From positions 35,538 to 99,537 of the forward strand of contig SRUQ01000013.1 of assembly GCA_004791255.1 (NCBI GenBank): a stretch of 64,000 nucleotides of DNA, read 5' to 3'. Shown piece after piece: positions 8,960 through 18,384 of the stretch. Each line of letters starts with the position of its first letter. The stretch's first letter is position 1. A program made the position numbers and the translations under genes. The notes under the pieces were generated by a model that made no database searches, was not told the DNA's origin, and saw only the letters and a list, made by a program, of their open reading frames with translations. This DNA comes from a bacterium M00.F.Ca.ET.205.01.1.1. Its GTDB lineage: Bacteria; Pseudomonadota; Alphaproteobacteria; Rhizobiales; Rhizobiaceae.

Positions 8960-10408
8960 TCATTTCTTCCTGACAGGGGCGAGAATGTCGAAAGGCAGGT
9001 CGTTTTTCTGCTCCGATGGCGTGCGCGCATAGGTTTCGGTGTCTGGCGTTTCGGGAACCGCAAACTCAGTTTGCGCATAGGCGGTGGCCTGCTTCGCCGG
9101 CTGAAGATCCATCGTCTTCAAGAGCTGCCCGGTCGCGGCCAGGAGCCGATACTCGGCGAAAAGCGATGCGTAGGACGCGGTGTCCGCCAGCGTCGCCGTG
9201 TTGAACCGCGTATTCTGCGCGTCAAGCACGTCGAGCAACGACCGCTGTCCGACCTTGAACTGCTCGCGATAGGACACGACCAGCTTTTCATTGGAGGCAG
9301 CCTGCAGCTTCAGCGTCTTTGCCAGATCGGCCTGCCGGAAGCGGCGGTCCCATGAGGTGCGTACGGCCTCCTCGATTTCGCGCAAGACCTGGTGGACCGC
9401 AAGCCGCTGCTCGCTGTTGCGGCGGATCTGCTCTTGCTCATTGGCCTTGTCGATGCCGCCTCGATAGAGGTTCCAGCGCAGCACGAGCCGAGCCTGCAGG
9501 TCGGATGTGTCGCCATTGTCCCCGTCAATGTCATATCCGCCCCTGGCGCGGCCTTCGGCGATGATTTCGGGACCATACTTTGCCCGGGCAGCATCCACCT
9601 GGGCGGCAGAGGCGTCGAGATCGCTGTTGGCCATGTGCACGCGCGGGTTGTTCGCGCGCGCCAGACCCAGGGCCTCGTCTAGCGATTTCGGCAGCGCGCT
9701 GGCCACGGAACCCGGCCGCGACGCACTCGTCAGCGGCTTTCCGACGGTCTTGAAAAACCGGATCCTGGACGCTTCGAGTTCTTCGGAAGCTTCCTGCATG
9801 CGTGCCTTCGCCGCAAAGAGCCGTTCCTCGGCTTGCTGCCGGTCGGCCTCGTTCAGACCGCCACCTTCGATGCCTGCGCGAATATCGCTCAGGATCGCCT
9901 GGTGAAAGCCCAGGTTCTTCTTCGCCTCGGCGACGATCGAAGCCTGCAGCATATATTCGAGATAATCCTGAACAACGGAGAGCCCGATGAACTCAGACCG
10001 CTCCAGGACGCGGAAGGACGCACCATCGACCCGGGACGCCTGACGGCTGAGTTCTGCCCGCCGTGCTCCACTGTCGTAAAGCTTCTGCGTGACGACAACA
10101 TCGGCTTCCGTCGGATAGAGGGAGTCATCTTCGATGGACAGCGAGCGTCGCGATGAATTGTCGAGGCGGCGAACCCCCGCCGATGCTTCGATATCGACGC
10201 TGGGCAGATAAAGCCCTTTCGCCTGACGCAACTCGAACTCGATTGCCTCTCGGTTTTCGATGGCTTGGCCGATTTCCGGATTGGACTCGACGGCGACCGC
10301 CATGGCTTCCCGCAGCGTCAAAGCGTTGGCGCTACCGCAAGCCAGCATCGAAACCGTCACCAAAAGACCAAGGCGCCTGCCAAAGGTCGAAAGACTTGTC
10401 GTCTTCAT
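8960..10408 (-). CDS. TolC-family outer membrane channel of the type I system
   Basis: A 482-aa protein starting at ATG 10408. It has a signal peptide of about 26 residues (MKTTSLSTFGRRLG... ending near SANA), followed by two TolC-like repeats: alpha-helical barrel segments rich in Glu, Gln, Ala and Arg, including QRSLLDVLDAQNTRFNTA, typical of the second repeat. The C-terminus has a Pro/Thr-rich tail ending in Lys-Lys. It is first in the minus-strand operon tolC-ABC-hlyD-RHH, which implies a dedicated type I export route rather than a shared housekeeping TolC. Confidence 0.93.
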   Translation of the reverse strand: MKTTSLSTFGRRLGLLVTVSMLACGSANALTLREAMAVAVESNPEIGQAIENREAIEFELRQAKGLYLPSVDIEASAGVRRLDNSSRRSLSIEDDSLYPTEADVVVTQKLYDSGARRAELSRQASRVDGASFRVLERSEFIGLSVVQDYLEYMLQASIVAEAKKNLGFHQAILSDIRAGIEGGGLNEADRQQAEERLFAAKARMQEASEELEASRIRFFKTVGKPLTSASRPGSVASALPKSLDEALGLARANNPRVHMANSDLDASAAQVDAARAKYGPEIIAEGRARGGYDIDGDNGDTSDLQARLVLRWNLYRGGIDKANEQEQIRRNSEQRLAVHQVLREIEEAVRTSWDRRFRQADLAKTLKLQAASNEKLVVSYREQFKVGQRSLLDVLDAQNTRFNTATLADTASYASLFAEYRLLAATGQLLKTMDLQPAKQATAYAQTEFAVPETPDTETYARTPSEQKNDLPFDILAPVRKK

Positions 10409-11044
10409 TTCCCCACCCAACGTTTCGCCCGCGCTTTTTCGAAGCGCTGCAACCCAAGCTATGCGCTCTGCTCTTACCGATTATCCAACAATTTCACGGA
10501 ATGCGTGAGTACGTAGCTATTTAGTTGTATCTAAAGTTGGTTTTTTGGCGATATGTTTGGCGAATGTAGCAAAAATGGCACATAATCGGCCCTGCCCAGG
10601 GGAGCACCAAGCCCAATCGGTGCGGACGAAGCTGGCGACTCCAGCAAGGGGGCGAAACGCTTTTGCGCTGGGAATCGCGCCAAGCACAGACAATCGAATA
10701 TCGTAAGCGATCCTGCTCCAGCCGGAATTGGCGTTGCCGACTTTTTGATATTCAGGTGATGCCGGCCGGCGAATAGACGGTTTCCGTGCCTCGATACTGG
10801 GCCCCTCGCGTCGTCCCGCGGCAGCGCCGTCGCCGCGCGGGATCGCGGTGACGGTGGGATCGGGCATCGGTCGGGACTCAGCCAGCATCGATATGGCGGC
10901 GTCGACCGCGGACCTCCCGGGTGCGTCAGCCGCTCGCCGTGGGGGCAAAGGAAGCCTATGGTTCGGCAAAATCCGGCTATGCGGGGGGCGTGGAATCGGA
11001 TGGAACGATGCGGGGCTCGCGTCGGTCGCAGGAAGGGGCATGGA
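10409..11044. other. 636-bp divergent intergenic region, no gene recognised
   Basis: Separates the type I operon (minus) from the hydantoinase operon (plus). Open frames crossing it on both strands have Arg/Pro/Ser-rich translations without family features, and I judge them non-coding. The part from 10490 to 10570 next to tolC is AT-rich and is a plausible promoter site. A Shine-Dalgarno sequence AGGAAGGGG at 11030-11038 fixes the downstream start. Confidence 0.5.
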
Positions 11045-14000
11045 ATGCAGCGGACATGGGATTTTTGGATCGACCGCGGCGGCACCTTCACCGATGTCAT
11101 CGGCCGGGATCCGCAGGGCGAGCTGCATCCGCGCAAACTTCTGTCGGAAAATCCCGAGGCCTATGCCGATGCCGCCATCCAGGGCATCCGCGATCTGATC
11201 GGGCTTAAATCAGGCGAGGCGATCCCGGTCGGCCTGATCGGTGACATCAAGATGGGCACCACCGTTGCCACCAATGCGCTGCTCGAGCGCAAGGGTGACC
11301 GCGTGCTCCTGCTCATCACCAAGGGTTTTCGCGATGCGCTGAAGATCGCCTATCAGGCGCGGCCCGATATCTTCGCCAAGGAGATCATCCTTCCCGAGCA
11401 GCTCTACGACCGCGTCATCGAGATCGACGAGCGGGTGCTGGCCGATGGTTGCGTCGAGCGGCTGCTCGATATCGCCGGCTGCCGCCCGGCCATCGAACAG
11501 GCCAAGGCCGACGGCATCGACGCCGTGGCGATTGTCTTCATGCATGCCTGGAAATATCCCGACCACGAAAAGGCGGTGGCCAAGGTCTGCCGCAAGATCG
11601 GCTTCGGCCAGGTCTCGGTCAGCCACGAAGTGTCGCCGCTGATCAAGCTGGTCGGGCGCGGCGACACCACCGTGGTCGACGCCTATCTGTCGCCGATCCT
11701 GTCGCGCTATGTGCAGCGGGTGGCGGGAGAACTGGGCGAGGGGCCGCGCCTGATGTTCATGATGTCGTCGGGCGGGCTGACCGCCGCCGACCTGTTCCAG
11801 GGCAAGGACGCGCTGCTGTCAGGCCCGGCCGGCGGGGTGGTCGGCATGGTCGAGACGGCGAAGCTGGCCGGCTTCGAAAAGGTCATCGGCTTCGACATGG
11901 GCGGTACCTCCACCGACGTCACCCATTATGATGGCGACTATGAGCGCGCCTTCGACACAGAGGTGGCCGGCGTGCGCATCCGGGCGCCGATGATGCGCAT
12001 CCATACCGTCGCCGCCGGCGGCGGCTCGATCCTGCATTACGAGGCCGGCCGCTTCCGCGCCGGGCCGGATTCGGCCGGCGCCAATCCCGGCCCCGCCGCC
12101 TATCGGCGCGGCGGGCCGCTCGCCGTCACCGACGCCAATGTGATGCTGGGCAAGCTGCAGCCCGATTTCTTCCCGCCGATCTTCGGTCCCGGGCAGGATC
12201 AGCCGCTCGATGTCGAGACCGTGCGCGCAAGGTTTGCAGCGCTCGCCGCCGAGATCGGTGACGGCCGGGCGCCGGAAGCGGTCGCCGAAGGCTTTATCAC
12301 CATCGCAGTCGAGAACATGGCCAACGCCATCAAGAAGATCTCGGTGCAACGTGGCTACGACGTCACCGAATATCTCCTGAACTGCTTTGGCGGCGCCGGC
12401 GGCCAGCATGCCTGCCTGGTCGCCGACGCGCTCGGCATGGAGGCGGTGCTGATCCACCCGTTCTCCGGCCTGCTCTCGGCCTATGGCATCGGCCTGTCGT
12501 CGGTGTTTGCCTCGCGCCAGCAGGCGCTGCTGGCACCGCTGGCCGAAGAGTCGCGGCCGGCGATCGAGGCGCTCATCGCCACGCTCGGCAAGGCCGTCTC
12601 CGGCGAGCTTGCCGCGCAAGGCGTCGCGCAGGCTGTCGTGGCGTCGAGACCGGTGCTGCAGATCCGCTATGACGGCACCGACACGGCCTTGCCGGTGAAT
12701 TTCGAGGAAGGCTCGATTTTCACAGCCAGGCGCGATTTCGAAGCCGCCCACAAGGCGCAGTTCGGCTTCGTCTACGACGACAAGCCCATGATCGTGGAGA
12801 CCGTCGGCGTCGAAGGCAGCGACACGCGCGGCAGCGGCGGTAAGGAAAGCGATGCAGCACTTGAAGATACCGCCGCAAGTGCTTTCGAGACCCGCAAGAT
12901 CTTTTGCGACGGCGTCTGGCATGAAGCCGGCATCTTTCGCCGCGAGGCACTCAAGCCCGGGCACAAGGTGCGCGGTCCCGCACTGATCATCGAGCCCAAC
13001 CAAACCATCGTCATCGAGCCGGGCTGGCAGGCTGCGATCACGGCCAAGAGCCATGTGCTGCTTCGCCGCGTCGAGAAGAAACAGCGCCAGGCAGCGCTCG
13101 GCACCAATGCCGATCCGGTGATGCTGGAGGTGTTCAACAATCTGTTCATGTCGATTGCCGAACAGATGGGCGTGACGCTGCAGAACACCGCCTATTCCGT
13201 CAACATAAAGGAGCGGCTGGACTTCTCCTGCGCCGTCTTCGACCGCCACGGCGCGCTGGTCGCCAACGCGCCGCACATGCCGGTGCATCTGGGTTCCATG
13301 GACCGCTCCGTCGAAACCATCATCCGGCTCAACTCCGGCGACATCTATCCGGGCGACGTCTTCGCGCTCAACGCGCCCTATAATGGCGGCACGCATCTGC
13401 CCGACATAACCGTGGTGACGCCGCTGTTCGACGACGCCCGCAAGGAAATCCTGTTCTGGGCCGCCTCGCGCGGCCACCATGCCGATATCGGCGGCACCGC
13501 GCCGGGCTCGATGACGCCGCTTGCCACCACGGTCGACGAGGAAGGCGTGCTGTTCGACAATTTCCGCATCGTCGATCGCGGCAAGTTCCGCGAGACGGAA
13601 TTGCAGACGCTGCTCACCGACCATCGCTATCCCGCGCGCAATCCGCACCAGAACGTCGCCGACCTCAAGGCGCAGATTGCCGCCAACGAGAAGGGCGTGG
13701 CGGAACTGCGCAAGATGGTCGCGCATTTCGGCCTCGATGTCGTGGAAGCCTATATGGGCCATGTGCAGGACAATGCGGCCGAGAGCGTGCGGCGCGTCAT
13801 CGAGCGGCTGCCTGACAATTCGGCCTATGAATATTCGACCGACACCGGCCAGGTGATCAAGGTAAAGATATCGGTCGACCGGCAAAAGCGTGAGGCGACC
13901 GTCGATTTCACCGGCACGTCGCCTGTGATGAAGAACAATTTCAACGCCCCCGAGCCGGTCGCCCGCGCCGCCGTGCTCTACGCCTTTCGCGTCATGGTCG

Positions 14001-14659
14001 AGGACATGATCCCGATGAATGCCGGGTGCCTGCGGCCCATCAACATCGTCATTCCGGATGGCTGCATGCTGAAGCCGTCTTATCCGGCGGCGGTCGTGGC
14101 CGGCAATGTCGAGACCTCGCAGCATGTCACCAACGCGCTGTTCGGCGCCATGGGCGCGATGGCCAACGCGCAAGGCACCATGAACAACCTGACTTTCGGC
14201 AACAAGAAGTACCAGTATTACGAGACGATCTGTTCCGGTTCGCCGGCCGGACATATGAACTCCGGCCGCGGCTTTGCCGGCACTTCGGGCGTGCACACCC
14301 ACATGACCAATTCGCGCCTCACCGACCCGGAAATACTGGAGTTGCGCTTTCCCGTGATGCTCGAGGATTTCCACATCCGCGACGGCTCCGGCGGCAAAGG
14401 CAAATGGAATGCCGGCGACGGCACCAGGCGCACCATCCGCTTCCTCGAGAATATGGAATGCGCCATCCTGTCCTCGCACCGCAACCGGCCGCCGCAAGGG
14501 CTCGACGGCGGCGGCGATGGCGAGGCCGGCTCGACCAAGGTCCGGCGCAAGGATGGCTCGGTCGAGGTGCTGAAGGCCTCCGACCAGACCGTGCTGCAGG
14601 CCGGCGAGGCGGTGATCGTGACGACACCGACGCCGGGAGCATTCGGACGGTCGGGATAG
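11045..14659 (+). CDS. Fused HyuA-HyuB hydantoinase / 5-oxoprolinase (ATP-dependent)
   Basis: A 1204-aa cytoplasmic enzyme. ATG 11045 is preferred over upstream in-frame codons because AGGAAGGGG lies six bases before it and the HyuA domain starts immediately (WIDRGGTFTDV). Residues 1 to about 690 are the actin-like HyuA half, with DRGGTFTD and GFDMGGTSTDV phosphate-binding motifs. Residues about 690-1204 are the HyuB half, beginning near MLEVFNNLFMSIAEQMG and containing RGHHADIGG. The fusion is the arrangement of eukaryotic-type 5-oxoprolinase, which uses ATP to open a cyclic amide (5-oxoproline to glutamate, or hydantoins). The substrate cannot be decided from sequence. An aldehyde dehydrogenase follows 30 bp later, so the two probably form one catabolic operon. 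Confidence 0.9.
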   Translation: MQRTWDFWIDRGGTFTDVIGRDPQGELHPRKLLSENPEAYADAAIQGIRDLIGLKSGEAIPVGLIGDIKMGTTVATNALLERKGDRVLLLITKGFRDALKIAYQARPDIFAKEIILPEQLYDRVIEIDERVLADGCVERLLDIAGCRPAIEQAKADGIDAVAIVFMHAWKYPDHEKAVAKVCRKIGFGQVSVSHEVSPLIKLVGRGDTTVVDAYLSPILSRYVQRVAGELGEGPRLMFMMSSGGLTAADLFQGKDALLSGPAGGVVGMVETAKLAGFEKVIGFDMGGTSTDVTHYDGDYERAFDTEVAGVRIRAPMMRIHTVAAGGGSILHYEAGRFRAGPDSAGANPGPAAYRRGGPLAVTDANVMLGKLQPDFFPPIFGPGQDQPLDVETVRARFAALAAEIGDGRAPEAVAEGFITIAVENMANAIKKISVQRGYDVTEYLLNCFGGAGGQHACLVADALGMEAVLIHPFSGLLSAYGIGLSSVFASRQQALLAPLAEESRPAIEALIATLGKAVSGELAAQGVAQAVVASRPVLQIRYDGTDTALPVNFEEGSIFTARRDFEAAHKAQFGFVYDDKPMIVETVGVEGSDTRGSGGKESDAALEDTAASAFETRKIFCDGVWHEAGIFRREALKPGHKVRGPALIIEPNQTIVIEPGWQAAITAKSHVLLRRVEKKQRQAALGTNADPVMLEVFNNLFMSIAEQMGVTLQNTAYSVNIKERLDFSCAVFDRHGALVANAPHMPVHLGSMDRSVETIIRLNSGDIYPGDVFALNAPYNGGTHLPDITVVTPLFDDARKEILFWAASRGHHADIGGTAPGSMTPLATTVDEEGVLFDNFRIVDRGKFRETELQTLLTDHRYPARNPHQNVADLKAQIAANEKGVAELRKMVAHFGLDVVEAYMGHVQDNAAESVRRVIERLPDNSAYEYSTDTGQVIKVKISVDRQKREATVDFTGTSPVMKNNFNAPEPVARAAVLYAFRVMVEDMIPMNAGCLRPINIVIPDGCMLKPSYPAAVVAGNVETSQHVTNALFGAMGAMANAQGTMNNLTFGNKKYQYYETICSGSPAGHMNSGRGFAGTSGVHTHMTNSRLTDPEILELRFPVMLEDFHIRDGSGGKGKWNAGDGTRRTIRFLENMECAILSSHRNRPPQGLDGGGDGEAGSTKVRRKDGSVEVLKASDQTVLQAGEAVIVTTPTPGAFGRSG

Positions 14660-14689
14660 TAGTCGCCCGGCCATGCCGAGGAGGAGAAG

Positions 14690-16186
14690 ATGACGCTGAA
14701 TTTCGACCCGAGGGCGAAGGCCGCGACGCTCTATCACGGCGAATTCCGGCCGATGTTCATCGGCGGCAAGTGGGTTGCGGCGCAGTCAGGCCAGGAGATG
14801 AAGGCGCTGAACCCGGCGACGGGCGAGGTGCTGGCCACGGTTCCGCGCGGTTCCGCCGCCGATGTCGATGCGGCGGTTGCGGCGGCGGGCGCGGCTTTCG
14901 AAGGCCCTTGGTCGAAATTCTCGCCCTATGAGCGGCAATGCGTGCTGCTGAGGATCGCCGACCTGTTCGAGACGCACTGGGAAGAGCTCAGCGTTTCCGA
15001 CACGCTCGACATGGGGCTGCCGATCACGCGCACGCTGGCCAACCGGCGCCGCGTCATCGGCATGCTGCGCTTCTACGGCGGCATGGCGACCGCCCTGCAT
15101 GGCGAGGCGATCGACAATTCCATTCCCGGCGAGATCGTCACCTTCACCCGGCGCGAGCCGGTCGGCGTGGTCGGCGCCATCATTCCCTGGAACGCGCCGA
15201 CCGCCGCCTCGATCTGGAAGATCGCGCCGGCGCTGGCCACCGGCTGCACCATCGTGCTGAAGCCGTCGGAGGATGCATCGCTGACGCCACTCTTGATCGC
15301 GCGGCTGATGCAGGAAGCGGGCGTGCCCGACGGTGTCGTCAACATCGTCACTGGGACCGGGGCCGAGGCCGGCGCGCGGCTGGCCGAACATCCCGACGTC
15401 AACAAGATCGTGTTCACCGGCTCGACGCTGACCGGCCAGGCGATCGCGCGGGCAGGGGTCACCAACCTCAAGCGCGTCTCGCTGGAGCTTGGCGGCAAGT
15501 CGCCCATCATCGTTTGCCGCGACGCCGACATCGACAAGGCCGTGCCGGTCGCCGCCATGGCGGTGTTCGTGCATTCCGGGCAGATCTGCATTGCCGGCTC
15601 GCGCCTGTTCGTGGCGCGCGAAATCCATGACGAGTTCGTGCGCCGCGTCGGCGAGTTCGCCGGCAAGCTGCGCATCGGCCATGGCATCGAGGCGGAGACC
15701 GAAATCGGGCCGCTCATCAACGCCAGGCAGGCCGGCAAGGTGGAGGGTTACATCAAGGCCGGCAGCGACGAGGGTGCCGAACTGGTCGCCGGCGGCTCGC
15801 GGTTGACCGGCGCTCTCTACGATGGCGGCAACTTTATCGCGCCGACCGTTTTCGGCGCGGTGTCGGACAAGATGACGATCGCGCGCGAAGAGATCTTCGG
15901 GCCGGTCATTTCGGCGATGCCCTTCGACACGCTGGACGAGGCCGTGGCGCGCGCCAACGCGACGCCCTACGGGTTGGCGGCCGGCATCTTCACCACCAAT
16001 CTCGGCACCGCGCACAAGCTCGCCCGCCGCGTCAAGGCCGGCTCGGTCTGGGTCAACATGTACCATGCCATCGACCCGGCGGTGCCGTTCGGCGGCATGA
16101 AGATGTCCGGCTACGGCCGCGAAGGCGGTGTCGAACATCTGCACGAATATCTGGAGACGAAATCGATCTGGATCCAGACCGACTGA
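14690..16186 (+). CDS. NAD(P)-dependent aldehyde dehydrogenase
   Basis: A 498-aa enzyme of the ALDH superfamily. The catalytic pair is visible: Glu266 in LELGGKSP and Cys300 in GQICIAGSR. FTGSTLTGQ is the dinucleotide-binding loop, and the C-terminal EEIFGPV and VPFGGMKMSGYGREGG motifs are present. It oxidises an aldehyde to the acid; the sequence is of the broad betaine/aromatic aldehyde type, so the substrate is not assigned. GAGGAGAAG precedes the start. It is co-directional with, and 30 bp after, the hydantoinase gene. Confidence 0.93.
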   Translation: MTLNFDPRAKAATLYHGEFRPMFIGGKWVAAQSGQEMKALNPATGEVLATVPRGSAADVDAAVAAAGAAFEGPWSKFSPYERQCVLLRIADLFETHWEELSVSDTLDMGLPITRTLANRRRVIGMLRFYGGMATALHGEAIDNSIPGEIVTFTRREPVGVVGAIIPWNAPTAASIWKIAPALATGCTIVLKPSEDASLTPLLIARLMQEAGVPDGVVNIVTGTGAEAGARLAEHPDVNKIVFTGSTLTGQAIARAGVTNLKRVSLELGGKSPIIVCRDADIDKAVPVAAMAVFVHSGQICIAGSRLFVAREIHDEFVRRVGEFAGKLRIGHGIEAETEIGPLINARQAGKVEGYIKAGSDEGAELVAGGSRLTGALYDGGNFIAPTVFGAVSDKMTIAREEIFGPVISAMPFDTLDEAVARANATPYGLAAGIFTTNLGTAHKLARRVKAGSVWVNMYHAIDPAVPFGGMKMSGYGREGGVEHLHEYLETKSIWIQTD

Positions 16187-16319
16187 GCGATGCGCCCTGC
16201 AGTTCGATCCGGACGCGCGACGCGGCGCTGTGCCGGGCCGGACGGCTCAGGGAACTTTTGTTTCGTTGACGATTTTCGATGTATGATGGGATCGTGGACG
16301 GTCCAGGAAGGTGTTGCCG

Positions 16320-16595
16320 ATGACCATGAAATCGCTTGCGATCTGCGCTCTTGCTCTCGCCATGGGCTGCGGCGCGGCCTCTTCGGCGTTCGCCGGACAC
16401 AAACACCACAAGCAGCAGGCCGAGCCCGAGCGCTATGTTCCGGCCGATGACGATCTCATCAACTTCCTGTTCGGCGGCCCGCGCTACTATGACCAGCAGC
16501 TGTTCACCACGGCGGCCGGCCCCTGTTCCTACAACCGGGTGGGGCCGGACGCGAATGCGCTGAACAAGATCAATGACCACCATTGCGGGAAATAG
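16320..16595 (+). CDS. Small secreted protein of unknown function
   Basis: A 91-aa protein from ATG 16320, with AGGAAGG upstream. Residues 1-27 are a clear signal peptide (KSLAICALALAMGCG...SAFA). The mature part is short, His- and Lys-rich at its start (GHKHHKQQ) and has two cysteines near the end (PCSYN and HHCGK) that could form a disulfide. I recognise no family. Periplasmic or exported location is inferred. Confidence 0.65.
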   Translation: MTMKSLAICALALAMGCGAASSAFAGHKHHKQQAEPERYVPADDDLINFLFGGPRYYDQQLFTTAAGPCSYNRVGPDANALNKINDHHCGK

Positions 16596-16618
16596 CCAGG
16601 CGGCCGCCGCCGCCGGCT

Positions 16619-17119
16619 CTACAAGATCCGCATCAGTTTGTCGTAGCGCTTGATCAGGCGGTCGCGCTTCAGGCGCGACAGCCTGTGCGTCCAGAACAGT
16701 CCGTCGAGTTGATCGATTTCGTGCTGGTGGCAAACCGCCAGCAGGCCATCGGCGTCCTCCAACTGCTCGTTGCCGTCGAGGTCCTGGTAGCGAATTCGCA
16801 CACGGGCGTGGCGGTCGATGTCTTCCGTAACGCCGGGCATCGAAACACTGCCTTCCGTGTGGCGGATCATCTCGGTCGAGGCCTCTACGACAGACGGGTT
16901 CACATAGATGCCCGGCTTTGCGGCGGGAGGCACCTGGATCACGACCAGGCGTTTCAGAATGCCGATATGCGGGCCGGTGATGCCGATCCCGGGCGCCGCG
17001 TGCATGGTGTCGACGAGATCTCCGGCAAGGCTGGACAAGTCGCTGTCGAAGACCTCTACCGGATCGGCGACAGCGCGGAGCAGGGGATTGGGGAATTTGA
17101 TGATCGGGCGAACGGCCAT
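16619..17119 (-). CDS. Peptide-deformylase-like protein with degenerate active site
   Basis: A 166-aa protein clearly built on the peptide deformylase fold: N-terminal FPNPLLRAVADPVE, motif 1 GIGITGPHIG (44-53), motif 2 EGSVSMPG (89-96) and motif 3 HQHEIDQLDG (131-140). In active deformylases motif 2 is EGCLS and motif 3 is HEXXH. Here the Cys ligand is Ser91 and the second His ligand is Gln137, so two of three metal ligands are gone; Glu134 remains. It is unlikely to be the housekeeping Def enzyme. It may be a non-catalytic paralogue, or use different chemistry. It is a single gene, convergent with the small secreted protein. Confidence 0.88.
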   Translation of the reverse strand: MAVRPIIKFPNPLLRAVADPVEVFDSDLSSLAGDLVDTMHAAPGIGITGPHIGILKRLVVIQVPPAAKPGIYVNPSVVEASTEMIRHTEGSVSMPGVTEDIDRHARVRIRYQDLDGNEQLEDADGLLAVCHQHEIDQLDGLFWTHRLSRLKRDRLIKRYDKLMRIL

Positions 17120-17220
17120 GTGTCACCCGAGCGGCTTCCGCGGCACATCGAACTGAGGGTTGGTAGCTACCACAGCCGGTTTTGCTGCGAAAGCATCATC
17201 GCGATGGGTCCGGCCCAGCA

Positions 17221-18321
17221 TTATTTGATGGTGCTGCTGGGCTTCGCCAGGCTGGCGCGGATTTCGGCGTCATGTTCGCCGCGCGCCGGGCTTTTGGCTG
17301 GCGTCCACCGGGCGCCCGCGGAAAAGCGCGGCGCCGCCGCCGCTTGAAGGGCGCCCTCCACCGTCTGCCATGTGCCGCGCGCGGCCATATGCGGATGCAG
17401 GGCTGCCTGATGCGGGTCGAGCACCGGCCCGACGCAGGCGTCCGAGCCATCGAACAGCCTCGTCCATACATCACGGCCTTTCGTGACAAAGATCGCCGCC
17501 AGCCGGTCGCAAAGTTCGGGCCAGAGCGCGCGATCGAACTGCCGGGCAAATTCCGGATCCGCCGACAGGCCGAGCCGGTCGAGGAAGAGCGCGTAGAATT
17601 TCGGCTCCAGACACTGGACGCTGATGAAGCCGCCATCCGATGTGCGGTAGACACGGCACCAATGCGGCCCGTCGAGCAGGCTGGCGCCGCGCTCCGTCGC
17701 AAGCGCGCCGAACTGGGCGACCGACATCAAAAGGTTCATCATGTGGGCCGAGCCGTCGACGATCGCGGCATCGACGACCGTGCCTTCGCCGCCGGCGCGG
17801 GCATTGATGATGCCGGCGAGCATGCCGATCGCCAGATAGAGCGCGCCGCCGCCTATGTCGCCGACCAGCGTCGGCGGCGCCATTGGCGGTTCGCCTGGCA
17901 AGGAGGCGTACCAGAGCGCGCCGGACAGGCCGGTATAGTTCATGTCGTGGCCCGCTGCGTAGGCGAGCGGTCCATCCTGGCCCCAGCCCGTCATGCGCCC
18001 GTAAACCAGCCTTGGATTGACCGCCAGGCAGGCATCCGGACCCAGACCGAGACGCTCCATGACCCCAGGCCGGAAACCCTCGATCAGGCCGTCGGCGGTG
18101 GCGATGAGGCGCATCAGGGTGGCGACGTCGTCCTCATTCTTCAGGTCGAGCGCGATGGAGCGCTTGCCGCGATCCAGCAGCGAGCGCTCGGGCGTGCCGG
18201 GTGTTGCGGTGTGTTTGCGATGGACGACGATGACATCGGCGCCGAGATCGGCGAGCAGCATGCCGGCGAAGGGCGCGGGCCCCAGCGCTTCGATTTCGAT
18301 GACGCGGGTTCCCTTCAGCAT
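17221..18321 (-). CDS. CaiB/BaiF CoA-transferase family protein, alpha-methylacyl-CoA racemase type
   Basis: A 366-aa protein. ATG 18321 is chosen because GGAGGA lies just upstream and the conserved start LKGTRVIEIEALGPAPFAGMLLADLGA follows at once. GHDMNY and VGDIGGG correspond to the catalytic His and Asp regions of alpha-methylacyl-CoA racemases, which suggests CoA-ester epimerisation more than CoA transfer. The cytoplasmic enzyme would act in branched-chain acyl-CoA breakdown. It is divergent from the LLM oxidoreductase with a 63-bp shared promoter gap. Confidence 0.88.
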   Translation of the reverse strand: MLKGTRVIEIEALGPAPFAGMLLADLGADVIVVHRKHTATPGTPERSLLDRGKRSIALDLKNEDDVATLMRLIATADGLIEGFRPGVMERLGLGPDACLAVNPRLVYGRMTGWGQDGPLAYAAGHDMNYTGLSGALWYASLPGEPPMAPPTLVGDIGGGALYLAIGMLAGIINARAGGEGTVVDAAIVDGSAHMMNLLMSVAQFGALATERGASLLDGPHWCRVYRTSDGGFISVQCLEPKFYALFLDRLGLSADPEFARQFDRALWPELCDRLAAIFVTKGRDVWTRLFDGSDACVGPVLDPHQAALHPHMAARGTWQTVEGALQAAAAPRFSAGARWTPAKSPARGEHDAEIRASLAKPSSTIK

Positions 18322-18384
18322 CCGCTCCTCCAAACAGCGCGAACGGCTTTGCATTCCGTCCGCCTCTTCCATATATCGCAAGGC

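Noticed and set aside
10517..11128. Minus-strand 203-codon frame upstream of the hydantoinase
   Set aside because: Pro/Arg/Ala-rich translation, overlaps the true hydantoinase start and shows no family pattern.
11819..14737. 972-codon minus-strand open frame
   Set aside because: Antisense shadow of the hydantoinase gene in high-GC DNA; His/Gly/Arg-rich translation and no homology pattern.
16619..17119. Housekeeping peptide deformylase (def)
   Set aside because: The Cys and second His metal ligands are replaced by Ser and Gln, and no fmt gene is adjacent.
17182..18384. N-terminal extension of the LLM oxidoreductase frame
   Set aside because: It runs antisense through the CoA-transferase gene. 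The real protein starts at ATG 18385, where the family sequence begins.
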